64,000 nt of DNA, from the NCBI RefSeq assembly GCF_003182355.1, contig NZ_QGTW01000006.1:229134-293133 (forward strand), written 5' to 3'. The notes beneath the pieces were generated by a model that was not told the origin of the DNA, made no database searches, and saw nothing but the letters and a program-made list of their open reading frames with translations. Each line of letters begins with the position of its first letter. Positions within the stretch are counted from its first letter, which is position 1. The stretch is from Cytobacillus oceanisediminis. Its GTDB lineage: Bacteria; Bacillota; Bacilli; Bacillales; Cytobacillaceae. The position numbers and the translations under genes were made by a program. Shown piece by piece: positions 1-9,669 of the stretch.

Positions 1-1169
1 TATCCGCTTCCATTCATACCATGTAAAAAATAGGTGATTAGGGATACAAGAATAAAAATCGTGCCAGGCAAATATAAAGGCTGGAAGCTGGATGTAATTC
101 CAGAATCAAAGATATTTTCGAACTTAACAGTCCATGATTGCATCCAACCTAAGAAAGGAAGCGTTTTCAACCTTGTCAAAACAAGGAATAATCCTACTAG
201 TACGTATGGAGCCCAGGCTTTAACCATACTCATATTGCCGCTTTTATGTGCAATATCTTTAATTTCCAGTTTTCCGCTCCACTCAGGGTCCCATTTAGAC
301 TTTTCTTCAAAGTCCCAAATCTGATCCTTAGCAGGCATAAGGAAACCTTTTTTAGCTGCAGTAACTACCACTGCCAAACCGACTAATCCCCCTACCATTG
401 ATGGGAATTCCGGTCCAAGGACATTTGCAACGATTACATATGGAATTGTCATTGCAAAAGAAGCAAATAAAGCGAATTTCCACACCTTAATTCCTTCTGA
501 GAAGGATTTGTTTTTACCAAAAAATCTTGTCATTAATGCTACAACAAATAAAGGAACCAATGTGCCTGCAATCATATGTAGGATTGCAACCTGGCCGGCA
601 ATTTGTGTTACTAGTACGAGGAAATTGTCAGTGATGCTTGAGTCAGCTGATAAGCCTGTTTGTACACCTACCAGAATAGGAGTTCCTACAGCACCAAATG
701 AAACTGGTGTACTTTGGATTACCATTCCAGCAACAACAGCAGCCATTGCCGGAAAACCTAATCCTACTAAAAGCGGAACTGCTACAGCCGCAGGTGTACC
801 AAAGCCGGATGCTCCTTCAATAAATGATCCAAACAGCCAAGCAATAATAATTACCTGAATACGCCGGTCTGCAGAAATATCGGTGAATCCCTGGCGGATT
901 GTTTTAATGCCACCGCTTTCCTGCAAAGTATTGAGAAGTAAAATCGCACCAAAAATAATGTACAGCAAAGTTCCTGCAACAACTAGGCCATTAATCGAAG
1001 CAGCAGCGACATTTGCTCCAGGTACTTTCCAGATAAATAGTGCCAAACCAACTGCCACCAGATATGAAATCGGCATTGCTTTGCTGGCAGGCCATCTCAT
1101 TCCGACCAGGAACACTGCCACTGCGATAATCGGCAAAAGAGATAAAAAAGCTAAAGTTCCCGTACTCAT
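1..1169 (-). CDS. lldP: L-lactate/glycolate permease, LldP family (3' end outside window)
   Basis: Polytopic membrane permease that imports lactate with protons; E. coli members of the family also carry glycolate. Reading the minus strand from 1169 gives [14 protein letters not shown] and then hydrophobic helices with the family-typical stretches [19 protein letters not shown] and [14 protein letters not shown]. The frame stays open to base 1, so about 390 residues of a roughly 550-residue protein are present. Two in-frame ATGs exist (1178 and 1169). The GAAGGGGG ribosome site sits only 2 nt from the first but about 11 nt from the second, so 1169 is preferred. It lies downstream of an IclR regulator and a glycolate oxidase/malate synthase cluster, which makes glycolate a likely substrate (inference). 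Its own promoter and operator lie upstream. Confidence 0.93.
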   Translation of the reverse strand, partial: MSTGTLAFLSLLPIIAVAVFLVGMRWPASKAMPISYLVAVGLALFIWKVPGANVAAASINGLVVAGTLLYIIFGAILLLNTLQESGGIKTIRQGFTDISADRRIQVIIIAWLFGSFIEGASGFGTPAAVAVPLLVGLGFPAMAAVVAGMVIQSTPVSFGAVGTPILVGVQTGLSADSSITDNFLVLVTQIAGQVAILHMIAGTLVPLFVVALMTRFFGKNKSFSEGIKVWKFALFASFAMTIPYVIVANVLGPEFPSMVGGLVGLAVVVTAAKKGFLMPAKDQIWDFEEKSKWDPEWSGKLEIKDIAHKSGNMSMVKAWAPYVLVGLFLVLTRLKTLPFLGWMQSWTVKFENIFDSGITSSFQPLYLPGTIFILVSLITYFLHGMNGSG

Positions 1170-1233
1170 TAATAACATTTCCCCCTTCAGTTTTGTAATA
1201 ACAAACAATAATTCCATTTTGTTGCGGACCACG

Positions 1234-1244
1234 AAACATTGTTA
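1234..1244. promoter_or_regulatory. Candidate IclR-type operator AAACA-N-TGTTA
   Basis: The sequence AAACATTGTTA lies in the lldP leader. It matches, with one change, the perfect AAACA-N-TGTTT palindromes before malate synthase G (5328) and the glycolate oxidase genes (9636). This form resembles the GAAACA-N-TGTTTC box of KdgR, an IclR-family regulator, and an IclR gene lies next door. Confidence 0.5.
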
Positions 1245-1292
1245 TATAACTATAGTATTTTTGTTATACAACAACAACTTGACCTATACCTA

Positions 1293-1320
1293 ATTATACA
1301 GCCCATTTTTGTAATTTCAA
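1293..1320 (-). promoter_or_regulatory. Sigma-A promoter of lldP
   Basis: On the minus strand, TTGAAA (1315-1320) and a consensus TATAAT (1293-1298) are 16 bp apart, about 125 bp before the permease start. The long leader contains the palindrome at 1234-1244 and a TTGTT-ATAC-AACAA inverted repeat at 1261-1274, so a bound repressor could act as a roadblock. Confidence 0.7.
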
Positions 1321-1355
1321 TAATATTAAGAAAATTTAATATATATTTTTTGTGC

Positions 1356-1399
1356 AAAAAAATTAGCCCGATATATCTTTAATAAAAGATAATCGGGCC
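1356..1399 (-). terminator. Intrinsic terminator after the iclR gene
   Basis: On the minus strand GCCCGATTATCTTT pairs across a TATT loop with AAAGATATATCGGGC, followed by a run of T. It lies just past the stop of the IclR gene and separates it from the lldP promoter. Confidence 0.85.
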
Positions 1400-1406
1400 A
1401 CTACAT

Positions 1407-2183
1407 TTAACTTAAAGGGCTGATATGCCCCAAACGGGCGGAGACAGCTTTTCCTGTTTTAACCATAATTGACTTCAGCGTATTCATCCTATCGTCGGTC
1501 ATTCTCATAGTAGGACCTGATATACTTACAGCTGCAATCACCTTTCCAAGATGATCAAAGATAGGAACAGCAATACAAGTAATTCCGTATTCATTTTCCT
1601 CCAGATCAAGCGCAAACCCCTTTTGCCTAACTTGGCTAAGTTCTTTTAGAAATTCTTCTTTTTCAGTAATGGTTTTATCTGTATGGACCGGCATCCCTTT
1701 CCGTTCCAGGATATCGAGTACCACACTGGAGGGCAGGTATGCAAGAATGGCTTTCCCTACAGATGTGCAATGCATAGGAGCCCGTTTTCCAACCTTTGAG
1801 TGCATCCTCAATGTCTCATTGCCTTCAAGCTTTTCGATATATACAACCTCTCCCTGATCATATACAACTAAATGAATGACTTCGTTTGTCTCATTTTCAA
1901 GCTCCTGCAGAAAAGGCCTTGCTTCCGCTCTCAAATCGATTGATTCAAGAAGTTTGGAGCTGATCTCAAGGAACTTGTAGCCAAGCTTATATTTTCCTGT
2001 CTCGCCATCCTGTTCAATATACCCATATTGCACAAGTGTAGACAGGATGCGGTATACGGAACTTTTATTTATGTCTATTTGTTTGGCTATCTCCGTAACC
2101 CCCAGGCCGCCTTTTTTCATGCTCACCAGCGTGATGATATCAAGTGCCCTGCTTACAGATTTAACCATATTCTCTCTTTCCAA
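1407..2183 (-). CDS. IclR-family transcriptional regulator
   Basis: DNA-binding regulator of about 258 residues with an N-terminal winged helix-turn-helix (roughly residues 6-70, ALDIITLVSMKKGGLGVTEI then INKSSVYRILSTLV) and a C-terminal IclR effector-binding domain (RAPMHCTSVGKAILAYL, EENEYGITCIAVPIFD, AAVSISGPTMRM). The frame opens with TTG at 2183, six bases after AGAGGTGAG; an internal ATG at 2168 is an alternative. An extended -10 (TGCTATAAT, 2223-2228 in plus coordinates) precedes it. It sits between the FAH/malate synthase genes and lldP. IclR proteins often control glyoxylate and allantoin pathways, so control of this cluster through the AAACA-N-TGTTT sites is the natural inference; the effector is unknown. 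Confidence 0.9.
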   Translation of the reverse strand: MERENMVKSVSRALDIITLVSMKKGGLGVTEIAKQIDINKSSVYRILSTLVQYGYIEQDGETGKYKLGYKFLEISSKLLESIDLRAEARPFLQELENETNEVIHLVVYDQGEVVYIEKLEGNETLRMHSKVGKRAPMHCTSVGKAILAYLPSSVVLDILERKGMPVHTDKTITEKEEFLKELSQVRQKGFALDLEENEYGITCIAVPIFDHLGKVIAAVSISGPTMRMTDDRMNTLKSIMVKTGKAVSARLGHISPLS

Positions 2184-2250
2184 AAACGCTCACCTCTGGT
2201 GCATAAACCTTTATCTTTTAACATTATAGCATACAGAAAATGTGAATGGA

Positions 2251-3030
2251 TTAAACTGTTTTTGCACCTTCACGGGCTGCAGCAAATGTGTTGCGAAGCG
2301 TTCCTACTTCTATAATTTTACACTCAATCACATCACCGGAACCAACCATCTCCGCTCCAACTGGGCTTCCAGTAAGGATGACATCCCCTGGCTTCAGTGT
2401 CATCACATTGGTCAGGTAAGAAATCATTTTGCGGATCGGAATAATCATTAATTCGGTGCTGCTGTTCTGCTTTTCTTCCCCGTTTAATTTCGCCTCAACC
2501 TTCACTTGGAATGGATCCAGGTCTGTTTCAATAACAGGTCCCAGCGGAGTGAAGGTATCGAATGATTTTCCTACCGTCCAATGCCCGTCACTATGGAAGA
2601 ATTGCGGTGCTGTCACATCATTTCCTACTGTAAAGCCAAAGACATAATCAAGCACATCCGATTCCGGTACATCCTTAGCCTCTTTACCGATAACCACAGC
2701 AAGTTCCGATTCAAATTTAACCTGTTCAATGCCCTCCGGGATAACGATGTTTTCCTCTGGTCCAATAACTGACGAAACTGGCTTGAAAAAGAATACTGGA
2801 ATCTCAGGAAGCGTTTCCGGTAAATCAGTTTTTGCGGATACATAGTTAGCTCCAATACCAATAATCTGATTTGGCACAAGCGGGGCAAGCAGCTTTATTT
2901 CGCTTTTCGAGAAAGAATTTCCTGTATACTCCCATTCTCCAAAAATATCACCTTTAATTTCTTTAACTGTTTCATTTTCTATCACACCTGTATGTACAGC
3001 TGAATTAGCTTCGAATCGTGTAAATTTCAT
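2251..3030 (-). CDS. Fumarylacetoacetate hydrolase (FAH) family protein
   Basis: Cytosolic metal-dependent enzyme of the FAH superfamily, which includes acylpyruvases, 2-keto-4-pentenoate hydratases and oxaloacetate tautomerases. The 259-residue protein has the family core: IIGIGANYVSA, the acidic metal-binding KFESELAVVIGKEA, GFTVGNDVTA, the GKSFDTFTPLGP loop and DVILTGSPVG near the end. The ATG at 3030 follows GAAGGGAGA by 6 nt; longer in-frame starts lack a site. It lies 64 bp downstream of malate synthase G on the same strand, probably in one transcript. A role in handling C4 oxoacids made from glyoxylate is an inference; the exact substrate cannot be read from sequence. Confidence 0.88.
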   Translation of the reverse strand: MKFTRFEANSAVHTGVIENETVKEIKGDIFGEWEYTGNSFSKSEIKLLAPLVPNQIIGIGANYVSAKTDLPETLPEIPVFFFKPVSSVIGPEENIVIPEGIEQVKFESELAVVIGKEAKDVPESDVLDYVFGFTVGNDVTAPQFFHSDGHWTVGKSFDTFTPLGPVIETDLDPFQVKVEAKLNGEEKQNSSTELMIIPIRKMISYLTNVMTLKPGDVILTGSPVGAEMVGSGDVIECKIIEVGTLRNTFAAAREGAKTV

Positions 3031-3094
3031 TTTGAATCTCCCTTCGGTTATCTGTGAAGAACAGGGCATTTTTATACCCTGTTCCTATAATTAT

Positions 3095-5272
3095 TTATTG
3101 TTTTACAGCATACTTAGCTTTTGCTTCAAGGCGGCGGCGGTGCAGAATCGGCTCTGTGTAGCCGTTTGGCTGGTCATAACCTTCAAATACAAGGTCGCAG
3201 GCTGCCTGGAATGCAACTGAGTTATCAAAGTCAGCTGCCATTGGGCGATAAGCCGGATCTCCTGCATTTTGTTCGTCTACAACTTTTGCCATTTTCTTAA
3301 GAGTCTCAAGCACTTGTTCTTTTTTGCAAATGCCATGGTGCAGCCAGTTCGCAACATGCTGGCTGGAAATCCTTAATGTCGCACGGTCTTCCATTAAACC
3401 AATATCGTTAATATCTGGAACTTTTGAACAGCCGATGCCCTGTTCAACCCAGCGGACAACATATCCAAGAATGCCTTGTGCGTTATTGTCAAGCTCTTGT
3501 TGAATTTCTTCTGGGCCCCATTGCGGATTTTCAGCAACCGGAATTTGCAGGATATCATCGCGCAGGTCAGAAGTATCCTCCATAAGCTTATTTTGTACTT
3601 CCGAAACATCAACCTGATGGTAATGTAAAGCATGCAATGTCGCAGCTGTAGGAGATGGAACCCATGCAGTATTGGCTCCAGCATTCAGATGGCCAATTTT
3701 CTGCTCCATCATATCTGCCATCATATCCGGCATTGCCCACATTCCCTTTCCGATTTGGGCATGTCCCTGGAAGCCTGTTTCAAGCCCGGTGTTTACATTG
3801 GACTTTTCATAGCCCTTAAGCCATGCAGTTGATTTCATGTCGTTCTTGCGGATCATCGGGCCAGCTTCCATGGATGTATGCATTTCATCGCCAGTGCGAT
3901 CCAGGAATCCTGTGTTAATAAAAACAATACGGTCCTTTACTTCACGGATACATGCTTTTAGATTTAAGGAAGTACGGCGTTCCTCATCCATAACACCTAT
4001 TTTTAATGTATTGCGCTCAAGTCCAAGCAAATCTTCTGTGCGGTCAAACAATTCATTTGCGAAAGCAACCTCTTTTGAACCGTGCATTTTCGGTTTTACA
4101 ATGTAGATGGACCCTTTTGAGGAATTTTGGTAAGGGCCATTTCCAAGGATCGTATGCTTGGCAATAAGGCTTGTTACCACTGTATCAAGGATTCCTTCCT
4201 GAATTTCATTGCCGCTGGCATCTAAAATAGCGTTGTTAGACATTAAATGTCCCACATTGCGGACGAACATAAGTGAACGTCCTGACAGGGAAAAACCTTG
4301 TCCTTCCGGGGATACATACGTACGATCAGGATTTAAAGTACGTGTCATTGTTTTAGTTCCTTTAGAAAATGTTGCAGAAAGATCGCCTTTCATTAATCCA
4401 AGCCAATTGCGGTATACTATTACCTTGTCTTCTGCATCAACTGCGGTTACAGAATCCTCACAGTCCATGATCGTTGTAACAGCTGCTTCGAGAAGTACGT
4501 CTTTAACGCCAGCATCATCAGTTTTTCCAATAGGATGGCTTCTGTCAATTTGTATTTCAAAGTGCAGGCCATTATTTTTCAATAGAACTGCTGTTGGCTG
4601 ATTTTCCACACCCTGATAGCCGGCAAACTTCGCTTCATCTGCCAATCCTGCAGTTTCCCCATTGCTAAGGACAACCTCAAGCTTTCCATCCTCTACCTTG
4701 TACTGCACAGCATCCTTATGCGATCCGCTTGTTAATGGCACTGTTTGGTCAAGGAATTCTCTGGCAAATGAAATAACTTTCTCACCTCTCACAGGGTTAT
4801 AACCTCCGTCCCGGTGAGCCCCATGATCTTCACTAATGGCATCCGTTCCGTAAAGTGCATCATATAAGCTGCCCCAGCGCGCATTTGCTGCATTGATTGC
4901 ATAACGTCCATTGTTAACAGGGACAACTAATTGAGGGCCAGCCTGGATAGCCACTTCATCATCCACGTTTTCTGTCGTGATCTTGTAATCTTCTGCCTTT
5001 GGTTCAAGGTAGCCGATTTCCTCTAAAAATGACTTGTAGCTATTAAAATCGAATTCTTTATTTTCGCGGTGCCAAGCGTTAATTTGATTTTGAATTTCAT
5101 CACGCTTGGCAAGAAGTGCTTTATTTTGAGGCGTCAAATCGCTTATAAGCACTTCCAAACCAGACCAGAATTGCTCCTGATCGATTCCGCTTCCCGGAAG
5201 AGCTTCAGAATTAATAAATGCATAGAGTTCACTTTCAACTTGCAGGTTTCCAGATTTCACATAGTTTCCCAT
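3095..5272 (-). CDS. glcB: Malate synthase G
   Basis: Condenses glyoxylate with acetyl-CoA to malate in the cytosol. The 725 residues match the monomeric G isoform (about 720 aa) rather than the shorter A isoform. Recognisable blocks are [74 protein letters not shown] and, near the C-terminus, [20 protein letters not shown], where the Asp of MEDR corresponds to the family's catalytic base. Start at 5272 after AAGGAGGAAATGACC. It is transcribed ahead of the FAH gene from a promoter at 5358-5387 that is overlapped by an AAACA-C-TGTTT palindrome. It takes up the glyoxylate produced by GlcDEF encoded just upstream. Confidence 0.97.
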   Translation of the reverse strand: MGNYVKSGNLQVESELYAFINSEALPGSGIDQEQFWSGLEVLISDLTPQNKALLAKRDEIQNQINAWHRENKEFDFNSYKSFLEEIGYLEPKAEDYKITTENVDDEVAIQAGPQLVVPVNNGRYAINAANARWGSLYDALYGTDAISEDHGAHRDGGYNPVRGEKVISFAREFLDQTVPLTSGSHKDAVQYKVEDGKLEVVLSNGETAGLADEAKFAGYQGVENQPTAVLLKNNGLHFEIQIDRSHPIGKTDDAGVKDVLLEAAVTTIMDCEDSVTAVDAEDKVIVYRNWLGLMKGDLSATFSKGTKTMTRTLNPDRTYVSPEGQGFSLSGRSLMFVRNVGHLMSNNAILDASGNEIQEGILDTVVTSLIAKHTILGNGPYQNSSKGSIYIVKPKMHGSKEVAFANELFDRTEDLLGLERNTLKIGVMDEERRTSLNLKACIREVKDRIVFINTGFLDRTGDEMHTSMEAGPMIRKNDMKSTAWLKGYEKSNVNTGLETGFQGHAQIGKGMWAMPDMMADMMEQKIGHLNAGANTAWVPSPTAATLHALHYHQVDVSEVQNKLMEDTSDLRDDILQIPVAENPQWGPEEIQQELDNNAQGILGYVVRWVEQGIGCSKVPDINDIGLMEDRATLRISSQHVANWLHHGICKKEQVLETLKKMAKVVDEQNAGDPAYRPMAADFDNSVAFQAACDLVFEGYDQPNGYTEPILHRRRLEAKAKYAVKQ

Positions 5273-5327
5273 TGGTCATTTCCTCCTTAGAATTGCCTCT
5301 TTGATAACATTTTTGTTTGCTATTACC

Positions 5328-5338
5328 AAACACTGTTT
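5328..5338. promoter_or_regulatory. Candidate IclR-type operator AAACA-C-TGTTT before glcB
   Basis: A perfect 11-bp palindrome that starts about 20 bp downstream of the glcB -10, at the likely start of transcription. Same core as at 9636-9646 and 1234-1244. Confidence 0.55.
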
Positions 5339-5357
5339 CTTGCTGTCTCTTAAAAAA

Positions 5358-5387
5358 ATAATAGCATGGTTTTCTTTGCCGTTTCAA
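5358..5387 (-). promoter_or_regulatory. Sigma-A promoter of glcB
   Basis: On the minus strand TTGAAA (5382-5387) is followed after 18 bp by TATTAT (5358-5363), with an upstream TG one base before the -10 (TGCTATTAT), an extended -10 form. Confidence 0.6.
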
Positions 5388-5430
5388 TAATTTTCATGCA
5401 ATTTGTAATTCTTTTTATTATTCTTAAGCC

Positions 5431-5454
5431 AGCCCCCTTTCGTTTAAGGGAGGC
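5431..5454 (-). terminator. Stem-loop after glcD, weak terminator
   Basis: AGCC-CCCTT and AAGGG-A-GGCT pair with one bulged base just downstream of the glcD stop. There is no clear T-run behind it on the minus strand, so it may be a 3'-stabilising stem rather than a complete terminator. Confidence 0.4.
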
Positions 5455-5466
5455 TGCCGGTTTACT

Positions 5467-6924
5467 TTATGAAATTGCCTGGGCTTTCATCTCTTTCTTT
5501 ATCTCCACACAGCGGCTAGGTGACGGGAAGAGTTTCCCTGCATTCAGCAGATTACGAGGATTAAAGACTTCACGGATCTCTGTCTGGGCTGCAATTTCAT
5601 CTTCAGTGAAAACAAATCGCATCTCTTCCCTCTTCTCAATACCGACTCCATGTTCCCCGGTTATTGTTCCGCCAACATCAGCACACACCTTCAGGCATAG
5701 GCTTCCAGCTTCAAGCGCTCTCTCTGATTCTCCAGGTATTCGGGCATCAAACAGGACAAGCGGGTGCAAATTTCCATCCCCTGCATGGAAAATGTTCGCA
5801 ATTCTTAATCCCGATTCCTCGCTGATCTGGTTGATTCTGCGCAGTACTTCAGGCAGCTTGCTTCGAGGGATAACTCCATCCTGTACTAGATAATCTGGAG
5901 ATATTGCTCCCATGGCGCCAAAGCCTGTCTTTCGATTCGCCCACCATCTTGCTCTTTCTTCTTCATTCCTGGCTGCACGGACTTCACGGACATTCCGCAT
6001 TCTGCAAACCTCAAGAATCTGCTCAATTTGTTCATCAATTCCTGCAGCAATTCCATCCACTTCAATAAGCAGGACAGCTTCAATATCTTTCGGGTGTCCA
6101 ACCGGGAAGGCAGCTGCTTCAACACCTTCAATAGCAGTCTTATCCATCATCTCCAGTGCAGCCGGCACGATACCTGCAGAAATAATATCTGAAACCGCCT
6201 GGCTGCCATCCTCGACATTATCAAAATAGGCGAGTACAGTTTGTTTTCCTTCAGGATTCTTAAGAATGCGGACAGTTATTTTAGTAACAATGCCCAGTGT
6301 ACCTTCCGAGCCTGTAATTAGGCCCAGCAAATCATAACCCGGTGCGTCCGGAATGCCGTCTTTCCCGATTTCGATTATCTCTCCATTGGGCATAACGACT
6401 TCAAGACCGAGAATATGATTTGTAGTTACTCCATATTTCAAACAATGGGCACCGCCTGCATTTTCAGCAACATTTCCGCCGATGGTACAGCAATATTGAC
6501 TGGAAGGATCGGGAGCATAATAATAGCCTTTATCTGATATTGAATTTGTCAGTTTCAGGTTAACAAACCCAGGTTCCACAACAGCCCTGCGGTTTTCAAG
6601 ATCCACACTAATAAGCTTTTTCATCCGTACCATGCTGATAATGATTTCCCCATTCAGCGGTATGGCGCCGCCGCTCAGTCCTGTTCCTGCCCCCCTGGCA
6701 AGAAAAGGCAGATCATTTTCTGCACAGTATTTTACAACATCAGCGACTTCCTGGGTGTCCTTCGGAAAAACGACTGCTTTTGGTAAATGCCTGTGGATGG
6801 TAAAACCGTCACAGTCATATGCAAGCAGATCTTCCTTTTGATAAAGAATGGAGCTGGCGCCGCCAACAATATCAGCCAAATTCAAAATATGTTTATCCTT
6901 TGATTTAATATTCTTTGCCTTCAT
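5467..6924 (-). CDS. glcD: Glycolate oxidase subunit GlcD (FAD-linked)
   Basis: Catalytic FAD subunit that oxidises glycolate (or a related 2-hydroxyacid) to glyoxylate. The 485 residues begin the PCMH-type FAD-binding domain at about residue 45 (VVFPKDTQEVADVV, FLARGAGTGLSGGAIPLNGE, YYYAPDPSSQYCCTIGGNVA) and end with the oxidase C-terminal domain (NIFHAGDGNLHPLVLFD, GGTITGEHGVGIEKREEM). The start at 6924 overlaps the glcF stop (TAATG), with GGAGGGTGA upstream, which implies translational coupling. Gene order glcE-glcF-glcD is the reverse of E. coli glcDEF, but the three subunits are all present. Confidence 0.95.
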   Translation of the reverse strand: MKAKNIKSKDKHILNLADIVGGASSILYQKEDLLAYDCDGFTIHRHLPKAVVFPKDTQEVADVVKYCAENDLPFLARGAGTGLSGGAIPLNGEIIISMVRMKKLISVDLENRRAVVEPGFVNLKLTNSISDKGYYYAPDPSSQYCCTIGGNVAENAGGAHCLKYGVTTNHILGLEVVMPNGEIIEIGKDGIPDAPGYDLLGLITGSEGTLGIVTKITVRILKNPEGKQTVLAYFDNVEDGSQAVSDIISAGIVPAALEMMDKTAIEGVEAAAFPVGHPKDIEAVLLIEVDGIAAGIDEQIEQILEVCRMRNVREVRAARNEEERARWWANRKTGFGAMGAISPDYLVQDGVIPRSKLPEVLRRINQISEESGLRIANIFHAGDGNLHPLVLFDARIPGESERALEAGSLCLKVCADVGGTITGEHGVGIEKREEMRFVFTEDEIAAQTEIREVFNPRNLLNAGKLFPSPSRCVEIKKEMKAQAIS

Positions 6925-8279
6925 TATTCACCCTCCTTCATGCCATCTTCCTTTTTATATGCCCAGTCAAGAAGCTGTACGGTATGAACGATTTTCTGGT
7001 TCCGCCCGTATCTTTGAACACCCATCGCCATTTGAAGCATACAGCCCGGATTACCCATTGATATCATCTCTACATCATCAGGTACATTTTCCATTTTGCT
7101 CTTTAGAACAGCATCGGCCATCTCTGGATTCGTTATATTATAGATTCCAGCACTTCCGCAGCAGCGGTCTGAGTTTGGCATATGCACCATATCAACTCCA
7201 GGGATATCCAATAGGATGTCTCTCGGCTGCTGGCGGATTCCCTGTCCATGTGCAAGGTGGCAGGCATCATGGTAAGTGATTTTTGTATTTAATTCAGCTT
7301 TTGGCTTTTCATATCCTGTATCATGAAGATGTTTCGAAATATCCTCTACCTTCTCTGAAAATTCCTCTGCTTTAGCATGCATTTCTGGATCTTCCTTGAA
7401 TAATTCGGCATATTCCTTCATCATGCATCCGCAGCCTGCTGCATTGACGATCACTTTATCAAAATCCTCAAAGGCCTCCATATTCTGCTTTGCCAGTTTT
7501 CTTCCCATTTCCCGGTCACCGGCATGGACATGAAGTGCTCCGCAGCAGGTTTGATTTTGAGGAATGACAACATCATTCCCATTTCTGGTGAGTACATTTA
7601 TAGTTGATTCATTGATATCGCTGAACATAACATCCATCACACAGCCTGTTAACATGGCAACTTCCTGTTTGGTTTCACCTTTTGCTTTAATCACCTTTAC
7701 ATCTTTATATTTCTTTTTAACAGGCTCTTTCACTTCCGGCATGATTGATTCCATATCAACAAGATGCTGAGGCATGATATTAATCAGCTTCGTCTTACGT
7801 ATCACTTTTTGCATGCCGCTTTTTTGATAAAACCTTAAAAGGCCTCCAAGAGTGTTCAAGCGATTTTGATGAGGAAATAAGTCATGAAGGAAAAACTTGC
7901 TTACTGCTCCCTTTACCCCTGTTAACGGCATAGCTTGGCGGATCTGCCCGCGTGCTTCCTCAATCAAACCGCCTACATCAACATCCGCAGGACAAGCAGT
8001 GGTACAGGCACGGCAATCCAGGCATTGAAATACAGGATCCATGAATTGCTCATTCACTTGAAGTTTGCCTTCAGCCACTGACTTAATCAGATGGACACGC
8101 CCTCTTGGCGAATGCTGTTCCTGTCCTGTCTGCTCATATGTAGGACAGGATTCAAGGCACATTCCGCAATGGACACAGTCTGCCCATTTTTTTTCATCCG
8201 GCGGATCGCTCCATAAATAGTTTCCCAATCCTGACGTGCATGGCGGATCTTGTTTTAAATCGAGTTCCCGGACACTCAC
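6924..8279 (-). CDS. glcF: Glycolate oxidase iron-sulfur subunit GlcF
   Basis: Electron-transfer subunit that takes electrons from the FAD subunits towards the quinone pool at the membrane. The 451 residues carry two [4Fe-4S] motifs in the first 110 residues (CVHCGMCLESCPTY and CLDCRACTTACPADVD) and two CCG domains (TCCGALHVHAG with a downstream AGCGCMMKEYA; HDACHLAHGQG with DRCCGSAGIYN). It starts one base from the glcE stop and overlaps glcD, so the three are one transcriptional unit. The paralogous LutA/LutB lactate system has a different domain layout, so glycolate oxidase is preferred. Confidence 0.95.
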   Translation of the reverse strand: MSVRELDLKQDPPCTSGLGNYLWSDPPDEKKWADCVHCGMCLESCPTYEQTGQEQHSPRGRVHLIKSVAEGKLQVNEQFMDPVFQCLDCRACTTACPADVDVGGLIEEARGQIRQAMPLTGVKGAVSKFFLHDLFPHQNRLNTLGGLLRFYQKSGMQKVIRKTKLINIMPQHLVDMESIMPEVKEPVKKKYKDVKVIKAKGETKQEVAMLTGCVMDVMFSDINESTINVLTRNGNDVVIPQNQTCCGALHVHAGDREMGRKLAKQNMEAFEDFDKVIVNAAGCGCMMKEYAELFKEDPEMHAKAEEFSEKVEDISKHLHDTGYEKPKAELNTKITYHDACHLAHGQGIRQQPRDILLDIPGVDMVHMPNSDRCCGSAGIYNITNPEMADAVLKSKMENVPDDVEMISMGNPGCMLQMAMGVQRYGRNQKIVHTVQLLDWAYKKEDGMKEGE

Positions 8280-9605
8280 TTAAATCCCTCCTACAAACCT
8301 GTTTGGGTTTAATGTTTTATGTGGATCTACTTTTGTTTTAATTCCTTGCAGCAGACTGAAGTATGATGGATTCTTTCCCCAGACATTTACTTCTTTTCGA
8401 AGTTCAAATGGAATGTGTTTCACTAAGGCGTATCCGCCAGCCTTTTCAGCGATCTCTCTCGCTTCCTTAACCCCAGAGGCTACATCCTTGGCTGCACCTC
8501 TGATGATTACCTGGCTCAATCCATGGCCTAAGCCTCCATGTGACTCTACCGTTACGTTAAACATATCTTTAAAAAGCTCAGTTTCCTTTAAAACATCCAG
8601 CACATTCAGATTAACCGTACCAATCTTCAAGCAAGCTTCTGTTTCAGCCGGCAATTCTTCAGCTGACCCATTCGGGCTATTCTGGTAAAAGCGATTCCAG
8701 AAGAAATCCGCTTCTTCCTTTGAATTTACAGTCAAATTTGCATCTGATGGCAAAATATTTTTTATAAAATTTTCCTGATATCGTACAGAACTTTCCACAT
8801 CTTCAAAGCTTATCGCAAGAGTATAAAAGTTTATTCCTGTAAGCTTATCTGAAAGCGCTGGGTTTAATAGTTCCATCGTTACTGGCTCAATCATGGAATC
8901 AAGCACTTTAACGGTAAATGTTCTTATCTGCTCCAGGTTTCCTTTCGGGAACGATACGAGAACCAGGCTTTCACTTTTCGGCAGCGGTCTTAGCTTTAAC
9001 GTAATCTCGGTGACAACACCAAGTGTTCCCATTGATCCGATAAATAGCTTATTCATATCGTAACCGGCAACATTTTTAACAACTCTTCCGCCAGACCGGA
9101 TAACTTTGCCATCGGGATATACTGTCCTTAATCCAATAACCGCATCACGGGCGGATCCGTATCCCAATCTTTTGGGTCCGCTTTCATTTGTCGCAATCAC
9201 TCCGCCAATTGTAGACCTTTCCGGCCAGAATGGGTCAAGTGAGATCTTTTGATGATGCTTTGACAGATAATCCTGAAGTTCTTTAAAAGGAGTTCCAGCT
9301 TTTACAGTTAATGTCATATCGCCAGGCGTATGTTCCACTATTCCTGTAAACCTTTCAAGAGAAAGCAGAATATCTGCCTTTTCATTAAGGCCTCCAAATC
9401 CCCGTTTTGTTCCGCCCCCCAGTATGTTAATCGTCAAACCATTTGAATTGGCATATTTTAATACTGCTGAAATTTCTTCTTCCGATTCAGGATAAGCTTT
9501 TACATGTCCTGAGTTCCCAAAAGGGTGGGAATCTTTTTCATATGCTGATAATTGATCTTCCCTAAGGATTGTTTTTAACTCGCTAATCGTTTCTGATGCA
9601 ATCAA
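8280..9605 (-). CDS. glcE: Glycolate oxidase FAD-binding subunit GlcE
   Basis: Second FAD-binding subunit of the glycolate oxidase complex. It has the N-terminal PCMH fold (AVLKYANSNGLTINILGGGT, SLDPFWPERSTIGGVIATNE, VIRSGGRVVKNVAGYDMNKL, GSMGTLGVVTEITLKLRP) and the short C-terminal oxidase domain ending LNPNRFVGGI. The open frame could begin with GTG at 9617, but AGGTGG (9614-9619) is 8 nt from a TTG at 9605 that gives a product of about 441 residues starting (M)IASETISE, so I prefer that start. It is longer than E. coli GlcE (about 350 aa) but similar to Bacillus versions. First gene of the glcEFD unit, with a palindromic operator just upstream. Confidence 0.92.
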   Translation of the reverse strand: MIASETISELKTILREDQLSAYEKDSHPFGNSGHVKAYPESEEEISAVLKYANSNGLTINILGGGTKRGFGGLNEKADILLSLERFTGIVEHTPGDMTLTVKAGTPFKELQDYLSKHHQKISLDPFWPERSTIGGVIATNESGPKRLGYGSARDAVIGLRTVYPDGKVIRSGGRVVKNVAGYDMNKLFIGSMGTLGVVTEITLKLRPLPKSESLVLVSFPKGNLEQIRTFTVKVLDSMIEPVTMELLNPALSDKLTGINFYTLAISFEDVESSVRYQENFIKNILPSDANLTVNSKEEADFFWNRFYQNSPNGSAEELPAETEACLKIGTVNLNVLDVLKETELFKDMFNVTVESHGGLGHGLSQVIIRGAAKDVASGVKEAREIAEKAGGYALVKHIPFELRKEVNVWGKNPSYFSLLQGIKTKVDPHKTLNPNRFVGGI

Positions 9606-9635
9606 AACAAACACCACCTATTGTTTCTTAATAAC

Positions 9636-9646
9636 AAACAATGTTT
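9636..9646. promoter_or_regulatory. Candidate IclR-type operator AAACA-A-TGTTT before glcE
   Basis: A perfect 11-bp palindrome in the 64-bp gap between the GntR gene and glcE. Flanking bases (TAATAACAAACAATGTTTCTCG) also resemble the site at 5320-5340. Confidence 0.5.
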
Positions 9647-9669
9647 CTCGTGAATTTCAAAAAAATACA

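Noticed and set aside
883..1293. Plus-strand 136-codon frame over the lldP start
   Set aside because: Shadow of the permease gene on the other strand; no ribosome site and low-complexity translation.
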